From assembly GCA_022749755.1 (NCBI GenBank), contig CM040443.1:18893228-18957227 (forward strand): a DNA stretch of 64,000 bases, in the 5' to 3' direction. The position numbers were made by a program, and so were the translations under genes. Shown in pieces: positions 12,210-23,884 of the stretch; positions within the stretch are counted from its first letter, which is position 1, and each line of letters starts with the position of its first letter. Source of the stretch: Azadirachta indica. Lineage: Eukaryota; Streptophyta; Magnoliopsida; Sapindales; Meliaceae. Below the pieces are notes generated by a model, which had not been told where the DNA came from, did not search any database, and saw nothing but the letters and a program-made list of their open reading frames with translations.

Positions 12210-13908
12210 TGTTGGAAGAGTTTATCAAATAAATAATGTAAAATTAAATCAGGAGAGTTAAAAAATTTATATGAGTATACGGTTTTAATAAAAATATAAA
12301 GAAGGAATAGAAAAGATACCTCTTAATATTTTAAAAATATTTTTGCTGCAAATTTTTCTTCACCAATGGTTTCCAAATCAAACCTCTAGTAGTTGCCATA
12401 AAGAGAAGAGTTGGATTCTATTTTAATAGAATGATGATCTTGGAGAAAACTAATTTTTCTCTGTAATACACGTTAAAAAAGAAAACTCTCATCTTTTTTA
12501 ATCGCTCTTGGGTTTCCACCATTTTAATTTCTTTTATATCACTTCTATTTTAATAACAATTCTAATAGAAGTAGTATTTTAATTAAAATAATTTCAATTA
12601 AAATCAAATTAATTAATTAATAACATTTATTAATTAATTAAATTTTATAAAAAAACTTCTAGTAGAAGTGAAATTCTAATTAATTCAAAATTAATATTTA
12701 AAAGAAACGATAAAGAGGATAAAGAGAATTTATCTATTTAATTTCTCAAATTAAATTATTTGGATATTAATGAAAGATATTTATTTTAAAATATCTTACT
12801 AATTAATTAAATTCTTAATTAATTAATTAAATTCAAATTAAAACACGTATTCCAAAAAACTATTTTTTGGATATATAAAAATTTAGTGTAATAATTTTAT
12901 CCATTGTATTATTTACTACACTGATCTAAGAGGTAGTATTGGAGATTTATGGACCTATAATTTTAAGTTCCAATAAATTTAGATAATTAATTAAACTTTT
13001 TAATTAATTAATCTAATTTATTAATTTCAATATTATTTCACTAAAAATCTGAAATTGAACTCTTAAAATTATATATATAATTTACTCAAAAAATTTTGAG
13101 CAATCTATTGATATAATCATTACATACAGTGCAATGCTCTATAAACGGTCCATAATTAGAGATAAGTCAATTTTTCGTTTTATTCCTCTAATTACATTTT
13201 TATCCTTAAGTTCTATTAATTTTCCATTGAACAATTAATTTATAAACTAATATAAATTGAGCGCTCAAACTGTTCAATTTCAAGATTAAAAGTTAAGGGA
13301 ATAATCTTTCTGACTTCCAATAGGAGGGAATGGATTCCATATCTGTATATCACATTTTTCAGTTATTTATCTTATTAAATTTCCAAGATACGAGTGTTGA
13401 GCTTGTGTTAGAACAAATATTAACAAATAACTCAAAAGATTCAATAATATAAACATGAGTTTATGATTACTCGAGATTAAAGTTGATCTGCATATGATCA
13501 TCTATTAACATTACTTGAATTCTCAATTAATAACAAAATTTATATGAGAATTCAAATTATGTCTGTTCTAATCCTATATAATCATACTATATAAAGTGCC
13601 TCAAACATAATGTCATTACATTGACTATCCGGATAAAACTATCACATTTTTAATGTTAGTGGATCGCATTAATAATATTTAATTAAAGAATCCAACTTTA
13701 ATTAATTTAAGACGGATAATTTCAGTTTATTATTCATAATCTTAATCCTCTTCTATATATAATACTTATATATACTAAGATTATGGTTATATAAATAAAG
13801 TAGGATTTTTTGATATTAAATATAAATATAATTAAGTATAAAGAGATATTAATTTTATTTATTCTAATAATGTACAAGTTACATGCTTTTAAGGCACTAT
13901 CCCTAACA
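12210..13908 (-). repeat. LTR of copia element (5' LTR in element orientation)
   Basis: Begins TGTTGGAAGAG and ends CCCTAACA on the + strand, preserving the TG...CA ends. It is homologous to 4765-6371 but longer by roughly 90 bases, mainly a segment around 12930-13010 that is missing from the other LTR. Confidence 0.92.
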
Positions 13909-13913
13909 TAAAG

Positions 13914-14640
13914 ACGTTGGATGAAGCAACATATGGGTAGATCTCTCAAAATTATGAGATAGAGGTAAATATGTCCTATGTGAGATTAAATGTTCGGACT
14001 GTATTGTAACCGATGGATCGAGCACAACTTTGATGAGCCCCTAGTGATCGATCTAGCACAACCTAGTAGCATTGAGCAATGCGTTCAACAGAGTCATCCC
14101 TAGTTCCTTCCACGGAAGCTAATGAAATCCAACAAAAAAGCAGCTTCATCCAATGCAATCGGTCTGCAAATTTCAATGAAGAAGACAGGTAAGCTAAACA
14201 CTTTGATCATCTGATTATTCATAATCCATATATGCAAATTAATTACACAATTCTTAAACCAGTTAAGAAGACTAGAAAACCTGAACAGGTATGGTTTCCC
14301 CTTGTTTAGATCTTCCCCTTCTGTCACCTTTTATATTGCATACTCGATTTGCTCATCCTCCTATTATGTTATTTGAGCAACTTCCTAATAGAAACTAACC
14401 ACTAATTTAAATGAAGAAAAGGTACAGAAAGCCCAAAAAGAGCAAAAATCAACAGTGCTGGTACAACACCCAGTACCAGGATCCCAGTCCCAGAGTTCGC
14501 CATATATGGAGATTTTAAAGCCCCTCTGGCAGCATCTTTCGCTTCTAAATTACGCCCAACCCAAAAGAAAGCTCCTTAAATGTAATAGCTTGTGAAAATC
14601 AGCTGAAATATTTCACATGATCCCCTTTGGCAAAATGGTG
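13914..14640 (-). other. Possible fragment of an unrelated host gene
   Basis: This stretch has higher GC and complexity than its surroundings and no match to the BAHD or transposon sequences in the window. On the minus strand, after an acceptor-like TTTAAG/G at about 14579, an open stretch reads GAFFWVGRNLEAKDAARG. It continues through a hydrophobic segment (GILVLGVVPALLIFALFGL) to TAG at 14402-14404. A second acceptor-like TTTGCAG precedes a short open stretch near 14160. The pattern resembles 3' exons ending in a single membrane helix. I do not recognise the protein, and no 5' exons are visible, so this is probably a truncated gene remnant. Confidence 0.35.
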
Positions 14641-15044
14641 CATATGGGGTGTATGTCAATTTTTTATTTATTAATAATTTATAACGTATATAAATATCCT
14701 TCTTACGGGTAAATGAGAAATAATTTTTAGTTACCAACTTTGTTTATTTTGTATTACAGGCTACGTAAATTTGTCCCATGTTTAGGACAAACAACTTAAT
14801 TAAAGAAGTTTTTGTTTTTCTATTTATGTTAATTAAAGTGTTTAATTATTTACTTTTTTAAGTAAAATAATGTGAATACTCATACTTTTATATTGGTTCT
14901 CTTGTAAATTTTTTAATGTTAGATAAATGATAAATATTATTTTAGAAATAGTATTTATTCATACGTATTAATAAAAATTAAAATTTGTTATTGATGTTGT
15001 ATAAAAATAATTTTCTTTTTTTAAAAAATAATTTTAACACCTTT

Positions 15045-15450
15045 AAATTAATATAAGTGTTTTACAATAAATTAAATTTTAGTGAATGAAGTTAAGGAAG
15101 AAAGACTTGAACATTTTTGAAAAGATAAAAGGGTGATATAGTTTATATGAATAGAAAATTTTTTAAATTAAATCGGTAGCAAAAATTCTAGAAAAAAATT
15201 TAATGAAATCACTCAAACTTTTTTGTACTTTTGTATTCACTTGAAAGGTAAAGTACCTGAAAGTTTTAATTAAACTATAAAGCACCAAACCTACTTAATT
15301 ATATAAATTGATTAAATTCAACTATATCAAAAATTAATTTTAAAAAAAAAGTCCCTCAAATATAATTGATCTATAGTGAATATGCTTTTGAATTTATTTA
15401 TATTTTAATTAAATTAAAAACTATAATGATAAAGTAAAAAAAATTAGACT
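15045..15450. repeat. Second copy of the 1840-2165 BAHD upstream block
   Basis: Homologous to 1840-2165 with substitutions and small indels. It precedes the BAHD remnant at 15722, just as the other copy precedes the gene at 2802. The flanking 14641-15044 and 15451-15721 are AT-rich with nothing recognised. Confidence 0.65.
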
Positions 15451-15721
15451 TACATTCCATTTTAAATAGTTCTAAGTGTTCAGTTGACAGTGCTAATTGA
15501 TACTCTATAAGTGATAATCGACATGTTTTCTATTTTAATATAAATTGTTCATTTAAATAAATTAATATTTAAGCTGATTTTTGAATTTGGACGTAATAAA
15601 ATACTTTTATGGAATCAATATTTAGTATTTAGTGCTTAAGCACAGCACTCTAATTTGAATCAATATATTGTGATTCTCACAACGTCCCAACTATCTTTTT
15701 AATCAAATTCTAAAAAAATTC

Positions 15722-15965
15722 TAATCTTTTACTTCTCCAAATTGATCCCATTAATTGAGAAAGGAGTACTTCTCTTCCGCACACCCCACAAGGATAAAGA
15801 ATATATTTTCTGAACAGTATATCTAGCTTGATCCTAACACCTTACAACTTCCCTTTCACGTACGTTAGACTTCGGAAACGCAATTCAGTCCGAAATCCTA
15901 ACTGTGAAATTAATCAAGAGCTAGATCATCAACTTGATAAAGAGCTGGGATATATGTGCGTATAA
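15722..15965 (+). pseudogene. BAHD remnant with internal deletion, closest to the gene at 2802
   Basis: Homology begins at the stretch matching 2892 onward of the first gene (TTCTCCAAATTGATCCC) and runs through CACAAGGATAAAGAAT to CACGTACGTTAGACTTC. It then jumps straight to GGAAACGCAATTCAGTCCG, which corresponds to about 3711 of the first gene. Roughly 690 bases are therefore missing across a short TTC microhomology. Homology fades after GAGCTGGGATAT. Both active-site motifs are lost. It keeps the T that the gene at 2802 has lost. Confidence 0.85.
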
Positions 15966-16215
15966 CTATATATACATAAAAAGATTAAATACAAAAAAAA
16001 ATAAATAAGCTACGTACAAGTACACACACTTTCTGATGCACATGCAATTCATGTCTGATCATCTTTAGGAAGAATTTTAGTTGCTTATGGCAACCATTAA
16101 AATCATCTCAAACAATTAGTTAGAAGTGTTTGCGAGAAGTTAAAAAAAAGAGTCAGATAGACCGCATGGATTGAGTTTTAATTAATTCCGTGGAAAAAAC
16201 TTGATTAACCATCTT

Positions 16216-16433
16216 GCAGGTCGGCCCACTATTATTGACCATATATGGTCATAATACAATTTCCTATTTCATAGATTGAGACAACGCTAGTAGAGAGTTT
16301 GTCCATGTTGTAGTAGATGGAATATCTGTCGCTGATATATATTATATTGTTGAATCTACTTATGTTCCCGAAATTCTTTACTTCTTTTTCTTACTAAATT
16401 AATTAATGGGGTATCAACAACTTTGAAGGTACC
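16216..16433 (+). pseudogene. BAHD remnant, N-terminal-middle segment
   Basis: A stretch starting GCAGGTCGGCC and ending AACTTTGAAGGTACC matches about 3041-3231 of the first gene, including CAATTTCCTATTTCATAG, TTTGTCCATG and TCTGTCGCTGATAT. It has several stops and insertions. It covers part of the interval missing from the remnant 250 bases upstream, so it may be a displaced piece of the same locus or a separate copy. It ends before the HxxxD motif. Confidence 0.8.
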
Positions 16434-16789
16434 TTCTAACTATTGCCTATAAAATATCCCTTAGCCTTTATCTTTATCTCCAGAAAATTTCAAGAGTCTC
16501 CGGCCTTTTAGAATCTTTGTTAAATCTAATGATTGTACTCAATTTATGAGATAACGACCAAAACTTGTACAAATATTTATATTTAGATTTTTAATTGACG
16601 TGATATTTCATGTGTTCGTTACCAATGTGTACAACTTACATAAAAAGACAAAAGAAAAAGAAAGCATGTGATGTACAGAACAGAATTTAGAAAATCTTTG
16701 AGGCCACCTTCTTTTGTCGCTAATAACGATTGGTGACGATGGAGAATCATGTGATAAAGATATTTTAATCATAAAAATGTATTGAATTC
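16434..16789. other. Spacer
   Basis: AT-rich non-coding DNA between the BAHD remnant and the duplicated 5' flank of the next gene. Nothing recognisable. Confidence 0.4.
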
Positions 16790-17410
16790 TAAGATATTGA
16801 AAGAATTATTGCAAGCTAATTATAAGATAAGATTAACAATGGAAAGATGGAATATTATTTAATCATAAAAAAAATTCCGTGCGAAACATTAATTTAGACC
16901 TCACTTATATATGTTGTATTCAATAATAAGCCATAGCTTGCAGCGAGTCAAGATCCTTGTCAGATCTGACGAGGCAACTGTGGCACTATCATTTGCTGTT
17001 TGTTATTAATTGATATTTATCTTTAGCCTGTGATAAACATGCATAAAATCATATTATAAAAATCTATACGTACAAAAATTTTAAAAAAGATTATATATAT
17101 ATATAATCTAGGGCCATTCTTATGACTATACATTTGATGCAGAAATCATTTGCAAGTTATTGAAATCTAAAATAATATTAATTGAAAGAATTATTGCAAG
17201 CTAATTATAATTAACAATTAATTGAAAGAAGGATTTAATTAAAAAAAAAAAATTCCCAAACTCGCTTCTGTTCTATATTTAATAATAAGTCATAGTTTGG
17301 AGCGTGGCAGGATAGTTTTCAGATCTGACAAGGCAATTCTGGCACTGCCACTGGTCTGATCTGCTGTAATATTAATAAATACAGCCTTTAGCTTAATAAG
17401 ATATTTACAT
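16790..17410 (+). repeat. Tandemly duplicated 5' flank of the BAHD gene at 17444
   Basis: Bases about 16790-17040 and 17155-17410 are imperfect direct copies. Both contain GAAAGAATTATTGCAAGCTA, then CAATAATAAG or TAATAATAAG, then CAGATCTGACGAGGCAA or CAGATCTGACAAGGCAA, then a GGCACT stretch. The downstream copy abuts the start codon region. The duplicated unit may hold promoter elements such as the palindrome AGATCT, but no function is shown. Confidence 0.7.
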
Positions 17411-17443
17411 GAAAAGCACTATAGAATTCCCCCACTACGAGAG

Positions 17444-18754
17444 ATGGAAAGGATTAGGATCGCCTCAAAGAATTTAGTCTTTGCCGCAAGCCACAAACCG
17501 ACCCGTGCCCGTAGGGTTGAGTTAACTCCACGGGATCTTCGAACCCTTTTGGGATACTATTTTCAGAAGGGACTTCTCTTTCAGAAACCTAACCTGTCAC
17601 ACGAGAAACAAAGAGAAAGTAGCTTAATTCATCACCTTAAAACTTCTCTTTCACGTACACTAGGCTTCTTTCCCTCGCACGCAGGTCGCTTTGCCATCAC
17701 TGATCATGGTGATAACCAATTTCCTATTTCATAGATTGTAAGAACGCCGGAGTAGACTTCGTCCATGCTATAGCAGATGGAGTTTCTGTTGCTGATATCG
17801 TAGAACCTATCTATGTTCCTGAGATTGTTCACTCTCTTTTCACATCAAATGGGGCTAGGAATTTTGAGGGGACCTCCAGGCCATTTTTGGCAGTGCAAGT
17901 TACTGAGCTCAAGGATGGCATGTTTATTGGTTGCACTACAAACCATACTGTTGTAGATGGATCATCTCTTTGGCATTTCTTAAATTCTTGGTCTGAGATC
18001 TCCAGAGGCTTTGATTTTTTATCCAAACCTCCTGTTCTTCAATCTTACAATATGGATTACCCCATTCGCATACCCGCCTTGAAGAAAGAACAACTTTCTA
18101 ACAGCTTCGTTCCACCAACTTTGCCACTAAGAGTTTTCCACTTTCCGAGCGAGAACATTGCCAAATTTCAAGCAAAAGCCAATTCAGAGATTGGCACCAA
18201 TGGAGTTTCTGCCCTACAAGCACTCTTGGCTCATCTATGGCGACCTGCTGTTCGTAATGAAAGTCTCCATCCCTATGAAGAGGTTAATTTCACCTTACCA
18301 ATAGATGTTAGATCAAGATTGAAACCACCATTGCCGCTAGAATACTTTGGAAATGCAGCTCAGCTCGGAACGGTGACAATGAAAGCAAGAGAGGTACTTG
18401 AACAAGGACTTGGACATGTAGCGCGGCAAATAAACAAGATGATTGCTATGCACACAGAAGAAAAGGTTGGGAATTACTTGGAATCTTGGAAGAGGAAACC
18501 TCATCTAAGGGGAGACACGTTAAGCAGTAGTTTGGTAATGGGTAGTTCTCCGAGGTTCGATGTCTATGGCAATGATTTTGGATGGGGAAAGCCTATTGCT
18601 GTAAGAAGTGGACCAGCGAGCATGAGAGATGGGAGGATGACGGTTTTTAATGGATTTGAACAAGGAAGTGTGGATATTGAAGATTTGTCTTTCGCCAGAG
18701 ACATTGGAGGCTATGGGAGATGATGCAGAATTCATGGATGCTGTCACCGCCTAA
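17444..18754 (+). pseudogene. BAHD acyltransferase with two frameshifts (alpha type)
   Basis: Starts MERIRIASK and reads to ATTDHGD-like sequence near 17712, where one base appears lost (GGTGATAACCAATTTCC against GGAGATGATACAATTTCC in the first gene). This leads to TAG within about 20 bases. The next frame is open through VQVTELKDG, the catalytic HTVVD (about 17944-17958), FGNAAQLG and DFGWG (about 18577). An extra T near 18681 then shifts it into a premature TGA at 18721. The original C-terminus EFMDAVTA and TAA (18752-18754) remain readable in the other frame. The two shifts cancel, leaving a 1311-base locus of normal length. Catalytic motifs are preserved, so inactivation looks fairly recent. 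Confidence 0.85.
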
Positions 18755-18789
18755 TCTTATATCTTGTAATAATTTTCAATTGAATGTTA

Positions 18790-21153
18790 GCTAGCACTGC
18801 TGGGTGAGCTACCGGTAAAGGTGTGTCATCTTTGGTCTGTTTGCTGCGTTAGTTGTACTGTGCAATTTTTTTTTTTTATTTTTATTTTTTGGCGTTAATA
18901 AAGTTGCAGTTATCCCATCGTAATTTAGTAACTATGCAAGTATGTACATATTCCTGATGCATGTCTTATTTACAAAGTTAAGTTTTGGCATAAATTATCT
19001 CTCTTCGGAAATACACCTTCACTTTATTTTATTGCTAGGATAATTAAAAAAAATAGACGTCATACAACTATAGTAATTTATGAAATAAAATGAAATGGAA
19101 AGCATCCATGAAGCAAGAAAAAGATGGAGGTAAGCAGGCTCAGCTTTTCGGATACTGCTATCTGAATCTGTTTTTCAGTGCAATTGACTTCTCTCTCCCT
19201 TCCTCTCTCTCTCTCATATCTATATATATATATATAGAGCTAGGTTATCTGTACTCAGCTTTCTCTTCCCATTGATTTATTTTCGAGGTATTAATGTGTT
19301 TTGTGAATGTATGCAATTACATTTTGTGCATACAAATTACAAAATCAATAATATATACACAAGTTATATCTCATTTGAAAAAGTTTTATTTAAATGAGAT
19401 GTTGATACTAAATTTTATCAAATGATATTAGTCAGTAAATTTGTTTAAGTTGTAAAAAAAAAAAAAAAAAAAAAAAAGGTTCTCTCTTTGTTGTTTTCTC
19501 AGTCCTGTTATAAGTCCTTTTATATGTTTACTGTTTTCTATGTTACTACGTCTACTCATCTTAGTAGGATTCCAATCAAAGACAATTTAAGACTAGTGTG
19601 TCCAAGAATTGAGATGAGATAATTAAGAGGATTTTCCTGTTGGGCCATATTGGGCTCTTTTCTCTTTTTGGACTTGGTTCCGTTGTAGAAACGCAGGTTC
19701 AATTGGCTGGGTTGACTTAGTTGAATTGGTACCATGTCGTGGTATCAAAGGATATCAGCACATCATGCCCTGACATCAGGCCTGTCAAAGGTGAGGATTA
19801 TTTGACGAAATATGGATATCGGAACATCAGGTCTTTTTGCTGAGGCAAGTCTGGTAAAGTCCTTTTACTAGCTCCCGAGGGAAGGACATTGGCTCATCAA
19901 GACGCCTGGACATCGGGTCCAACATGAAAGTTTTCTCCTCCTGGATCTTTTCCTCGGTCATATGCTTGGTTCATGTAATGTGGGTTCGGAGTGATATTGG
20001 GTCAACATGTTGTCTAGACATAAGTTCTAACATGGGATAAATATATTACTTCATTAATTCATAAGCTAATTAACTCAAAAGACTTTATTTCATATAAAAT
20101 GTGATAATAAGATTCAAACGAATTACTAAAAAATATTCAAGATGATCTTTCTATAATTCACGTGTTGATATACATTGTAAAAATTTAATATAATCAAATT
20201 TATAGTTTGTCATAAATTAGTCAAATAATTTATGAAAATTATGTCTTATAATTATATATAAATTATACTATTTTGAATTATTGTCAAATCTATCTTTAAT
20301 ACTTTTATATAAATAATACCAATTTAGATAGATATATGATTTTGATATAATAATCATAATGGGTTGCCTGTGACTCGAATCCAAAACTAGTCGGATGAAT
20401 TCCATTGTTCAAAAAATGATTTACAGAGAATCCCTTTTTCTTTATTCAGTAAAATTTTTAGAATACGATTGAAGTACGTAAGAAAGCTTATATTTAGTAA
20501 ACTATTGTCAATAAAAAAAAGGTTTTATAAGACCTTTTGTACATCAATAGATATAATCTTTCTCCATCATCTTATAAACTTCTTTAAAATAAACTAATTC
20601 TAATAAAACTTACGATTTAAAAAATTTTGAAACATATATGATATGACTTTATTAAAATTATTCTCATTAATATATTTTTATTAAATAGTATAATTTTAGG
20701 GTGTATTAACTTAAAGAGTATAATAGGGTGAATTTATTTACTTCTATATACATCTGCTAAGAAATGAGTAAGGATATGTCCTTTATTTGGGTTCAAGATT
20801 ATTTCTAAAAGTGGATTTTTGGCACAATCTATCAACTTGACACAAATGCTACATGAAGTTAGCGGATTTGGGGGTGGAGAGGAATAAACTTAAAATAACA
20901 CAATTAATAAATAGATTATAATGATATGATATAATTAATAATTTAGTTAAATTTTAGTTTAAAGGTTTTGACACGTGAACCTATTTGTCATGCGATTAAT
21001 TATTTAAATAATCCTTTTATGCTAATTTATTTATAATTTAATATATTTATTTTGTATTTTTTTATATTTTAAAAGTGTTTAATTATATTTTTAATATTTT
21101 AATATATGTAATATGATTTAAAATAAATTTTACTAGCATTTGAATAAGTAATA
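18790..21153. repeat. Segmental duplication, copy 1 of the BAHD spacer
   Basis: Starts at TAGCACTGCTGG just 3' of the pseudogene and is collinear with 30806-32868. Shared markers are GAGCTACCGGTAAAGGTGT, the TCCTGATGCAT stretch, AAGCATCCATGAAGCAAG and a CT/AT microsatellite near 19200. A GC-richer patch (about 19640-20040, GGTATCAAAGG, CATCAAGACGCC) may be an old transposon fragment present before duplication. A run of about 26 A lies at 19455-19478. No gene was found. Confidence 0.85.
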
Positions 21154-21163
21154 TTATAAACAT

Positions 21164-22054
21164 GGGATTATGACAAATTTCCCCCTTTCCCTCTCAGAGG
21201 TTTAGGGAAATAAGCAGATAGCCATTGATTTTTGGAAAAAAAAAAAACAAATGCCTCCCTTCAGATTTGAGAAAATAGGCAGATATCTCTCTACAGTTAA
21301 CTTGATATCTTTAAAATGATTATTTTTCCCTTTTGCATTTAAGAAAAATACAAACTGACCATTTTAACACTACTACTAACATATAATTACCAAAATAATC
21401 TTATAATTTTAAAATAAATAACATAATAATTATATGCTTAACTTATTTTTCTTTAAAAAATACAATCTTATGATTTCATCATAAAGTATTATTTACTTAA
21501 AATATTTTTATTTGGTAATTTTATCATTTTTATTTAATTAAAATAATTTGAATTTTATCATCAATAATTTTATTCTTATAATTAAATATTTTCAAGAATA
21601 ATAAAGTAATAATTTATGATAAAATTATCAAAATATTTAATTATATGAATAAATATTTAACTATAAGAATAAAATTATTTATGATAAACTTCAAATTATT
21701 TTAATTAAATAATAATTTATGATGAAATTACCAAATAAAAATATTTTAATTAAATAATAATTTATGATAAAAATATAAGATTGTATTTTAAAAAAAAGTT
21801 AAGCATATAATTATTATTTTACTATTTTAAAATTATAAGGTTATTTTGGTAATTATATGTTAGTAGTAGTGTTAAAATGGTCAGTTTGTATTTTTTTTAA
21901 ATGCATAAGGGAAAATAATCATTTTAAAGATATTAAGTTACCTGCAGGGAGATATCTGCCTATTTTCTCAAATCTCAAGAGACATATTTTTTCTCAAATA
22001 TCAAGAATATATATTTATATGGCTAAACCTTAGGGGAAAATCTACCATTATCTC
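21164..22054. mobile_element. Foldback MULE-type MITE with long terminal inverted repeats
   Basis: An 891-bp insertion absent from the paralogous copy. Ends are GGGATTATGACAAATTTCCCC and, inverted, GAGATAATGGTAGATTTTCCCC. The two halves are near-perfect inverted repeats for several hundred bases: TTAACACTACTACTAACATA near 21365 is mirrored near 21860. It is flanked by a 10-bp duplication TTATAAACAT (21154-21163 and 22055-22064). The unfilled site TTATAAATAT lies at 32869-32878. There is no coding capacity. The 9-10 bp TSD points to a Mutator-like transposase acting in trans. Confidence 0.9.
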
Positions 22055-22187
22055 TTATAAACATTTTAAAATATATATTAAAATATATATCAAAATTATG
22101 TTACATGGGTAATATAATTATTAAGTGGATAACTCGTTTAATAAATAGATCGAGTTAAAATTTTAATTCTTACTACAATTATTAAAT

Positions 22188-22462
22188 GGAAGAATGCCTA
22201 TTGCCCCCCTGTTTTTTCAGATAATGCCCCATTACCCCGTATATTTTTTGTAATACTCTATTACCCCTTGATTCTTATTTTTTTGTCAATTTTGTCCTTT
22301 AATATTTTTAATATTTTCGATTTTATCATTTTATAAATTAATTGAACTGAAAGGTAAAATCGATAAAAAAAATAAGAATCAAGGGATGTTGAGGTTTTTA
22401 CGAAAAATATAGAGAGTAATGAGGTATTAACTAAAAAAACAGGGGATAATGAGCGTTCACTC
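22188..22462. mobile_element. MULE-type MITE, family member 1
   Basis: A 275-bp insertion with inverted ends (GAATGCCTATTGCCCCCCTG against GAACGCTCATTATCCCCTG inverted). It has a perfect 9-bp TSD, TTATTAAAT, at 22179-22187 and 22463-22471. The paralogous copy has one TTATTAAAT at 32982-32990 and no insert. A second member lies at 56477-56740. Confidence 0.9.
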
Positions 22463-22697
22463 TTATTAAATAGATAGGTTTAAGTTATCTTAAAATATAT
22501 TACTAACTCGAATTGTCATTTTCAGTGAACTTCTTTAATGCTGTCAAATATTCTTATCTGTTTCAATTAAATTTTTATTTGTCCCAAAATTTAGGTAAAG
22601 AAAGAAATTATACACAAAATTATATTTTAATATCAGCAAACACGAACAAGACTAATCTAAAATCAAAGAGAATATATACATATATATATATATATAT

Positions 22698-23880
22698 GGG
22701 ACAGCATTAATGACCCTTTTTTTATATAATTTTTTACATTAAATGTACGCTTTTAAATTTAGGCACATTTAACAATTGAGATTGCATTTAACCATGTAAT
22801 TAATACATAATTAATGTTTATATAATTAATGTATATATCAAATGCAATTTTATCTTATGTTTAAATCTAACGGCGTACATTTCATATGAAAAAATGTGTA
22901 AAAAAAAAAGGGCACTTAATTCTATCCTTATATTTATATATATGGGGCAGGATCAGCAACTCTTTTTTTACACAAAATTTTATATTAATTATATACCGTT
23001 AGATATAGACACATTTAATGATTGAAATTACATCTGATATATGCATTAATTATGAATGCATTAATTACATGGTCAGATGCAATTTCAATTATTAGATATG
23101 CCTATATCCAACGATTTTAAATTGATATAGAATTTTGTGTTAAAAAAAAAAAAAAAGAGCTACTACTGTTACCTTTATATATATAAGGGTAAAATCAGTA
23201 GTCTTTTTTTTTTACATAAATTTTTACATAAATTATTAGTCATTAAATTAAGGGTATATGGAGGGTTAAGATTGCATCTAACAAATATAAAAAAAAATTT
23301 ATAAACTCATTTAATATGGTCTTTTATGTCTCTTTTCTTTTCTTTTTCTTACCTCTAATTTATTAATCTCTCTCCCACTTTAATTTTTCTTTATTACATA
23401 TTCTCTCTCCTTAAACATATTTTAATTTTAATTATTATTTATAAGTTAAAAAATTCATTAATAAAATTTTTAAAATATATATTATAACAATTTTTAAAAA
23501 ATTCATGAATTTTTTTAGATAAATTAATTAATTAAAATAATTTTTATTTAAACTTTTAAGTTTTTTAATTTGTAAGTGATAATTAAGATAAAAATTAAAA
23601 TAGTAATTTAAATTTTTGAATTTTTGAATTTATAATTGATAATTAAAATAAAAAGAAATAATGAAGAGGGAGAAAAGTAAGAGAGAGATTTTACGAATTA
23701 TTAGGTAAGAAAGAAAAGAAAGAGATGATTAAAAATCATAAAAAATCTTAATTAATGAATATAAAATATTTATTATATTTTTATTTTATTCAATTTGGAC
23801 CCTTTTCTTACTCTTAATCTAAAAATTAATAATTGATATAAAAATTTGTGTAAAAAAAAAAACTGTTGATGCTGTTCTAC
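22698..23880. mobile_element. Array of three palindromic MITEs in an AT microsatellite
   Basis: Three consecutive elements are separated only by TATATA runs: about 22698-22930, 22944-23175 and 23185-23880. Each opens with a CAGCA, CAGGATCAGC or AATCAGTAG phrase followed by a T-run and ACA-AATTTT, and closes with the inverse. The middle one is an almost complete hairpin around TGCATTAATTATGAATGC. The third is enlarged internally. The paralogous position (33130-33178) holds only an ATCT/AT microsatellite. Superfamily is uncertain, since the TSDs are hidden in the AT run. Confidence 0.7.
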
Positions 23881-23884
23881 ATAT

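Larger units (their letters stand above)
4765..13908 (-). mobile_element. Ty1/copia LTR retrotransposon, decayed, complete with LTRs and TSD
   Basis: Two LTRs (4765-6371 and 12210-13908) flank about 5.8 kb of interior whose genes read on the minus strand. The host target duplication TAAAG is perfect on both sides (4760-4764 and 13909-13913). Gene order in element orientation is gag, protease, integrase, reverse transcriptase, RNase H, which is the copia order. Multiple in-frame stops and frame breaks make it non-autonomous. The LTRs differ by many substitutions and by an extra segment near 12930-13010 in one of them, so the insertion is not recent. It sits between the first BAHD pseudogene and the remnants at 15.7 kb. 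Confidence 0.95.
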
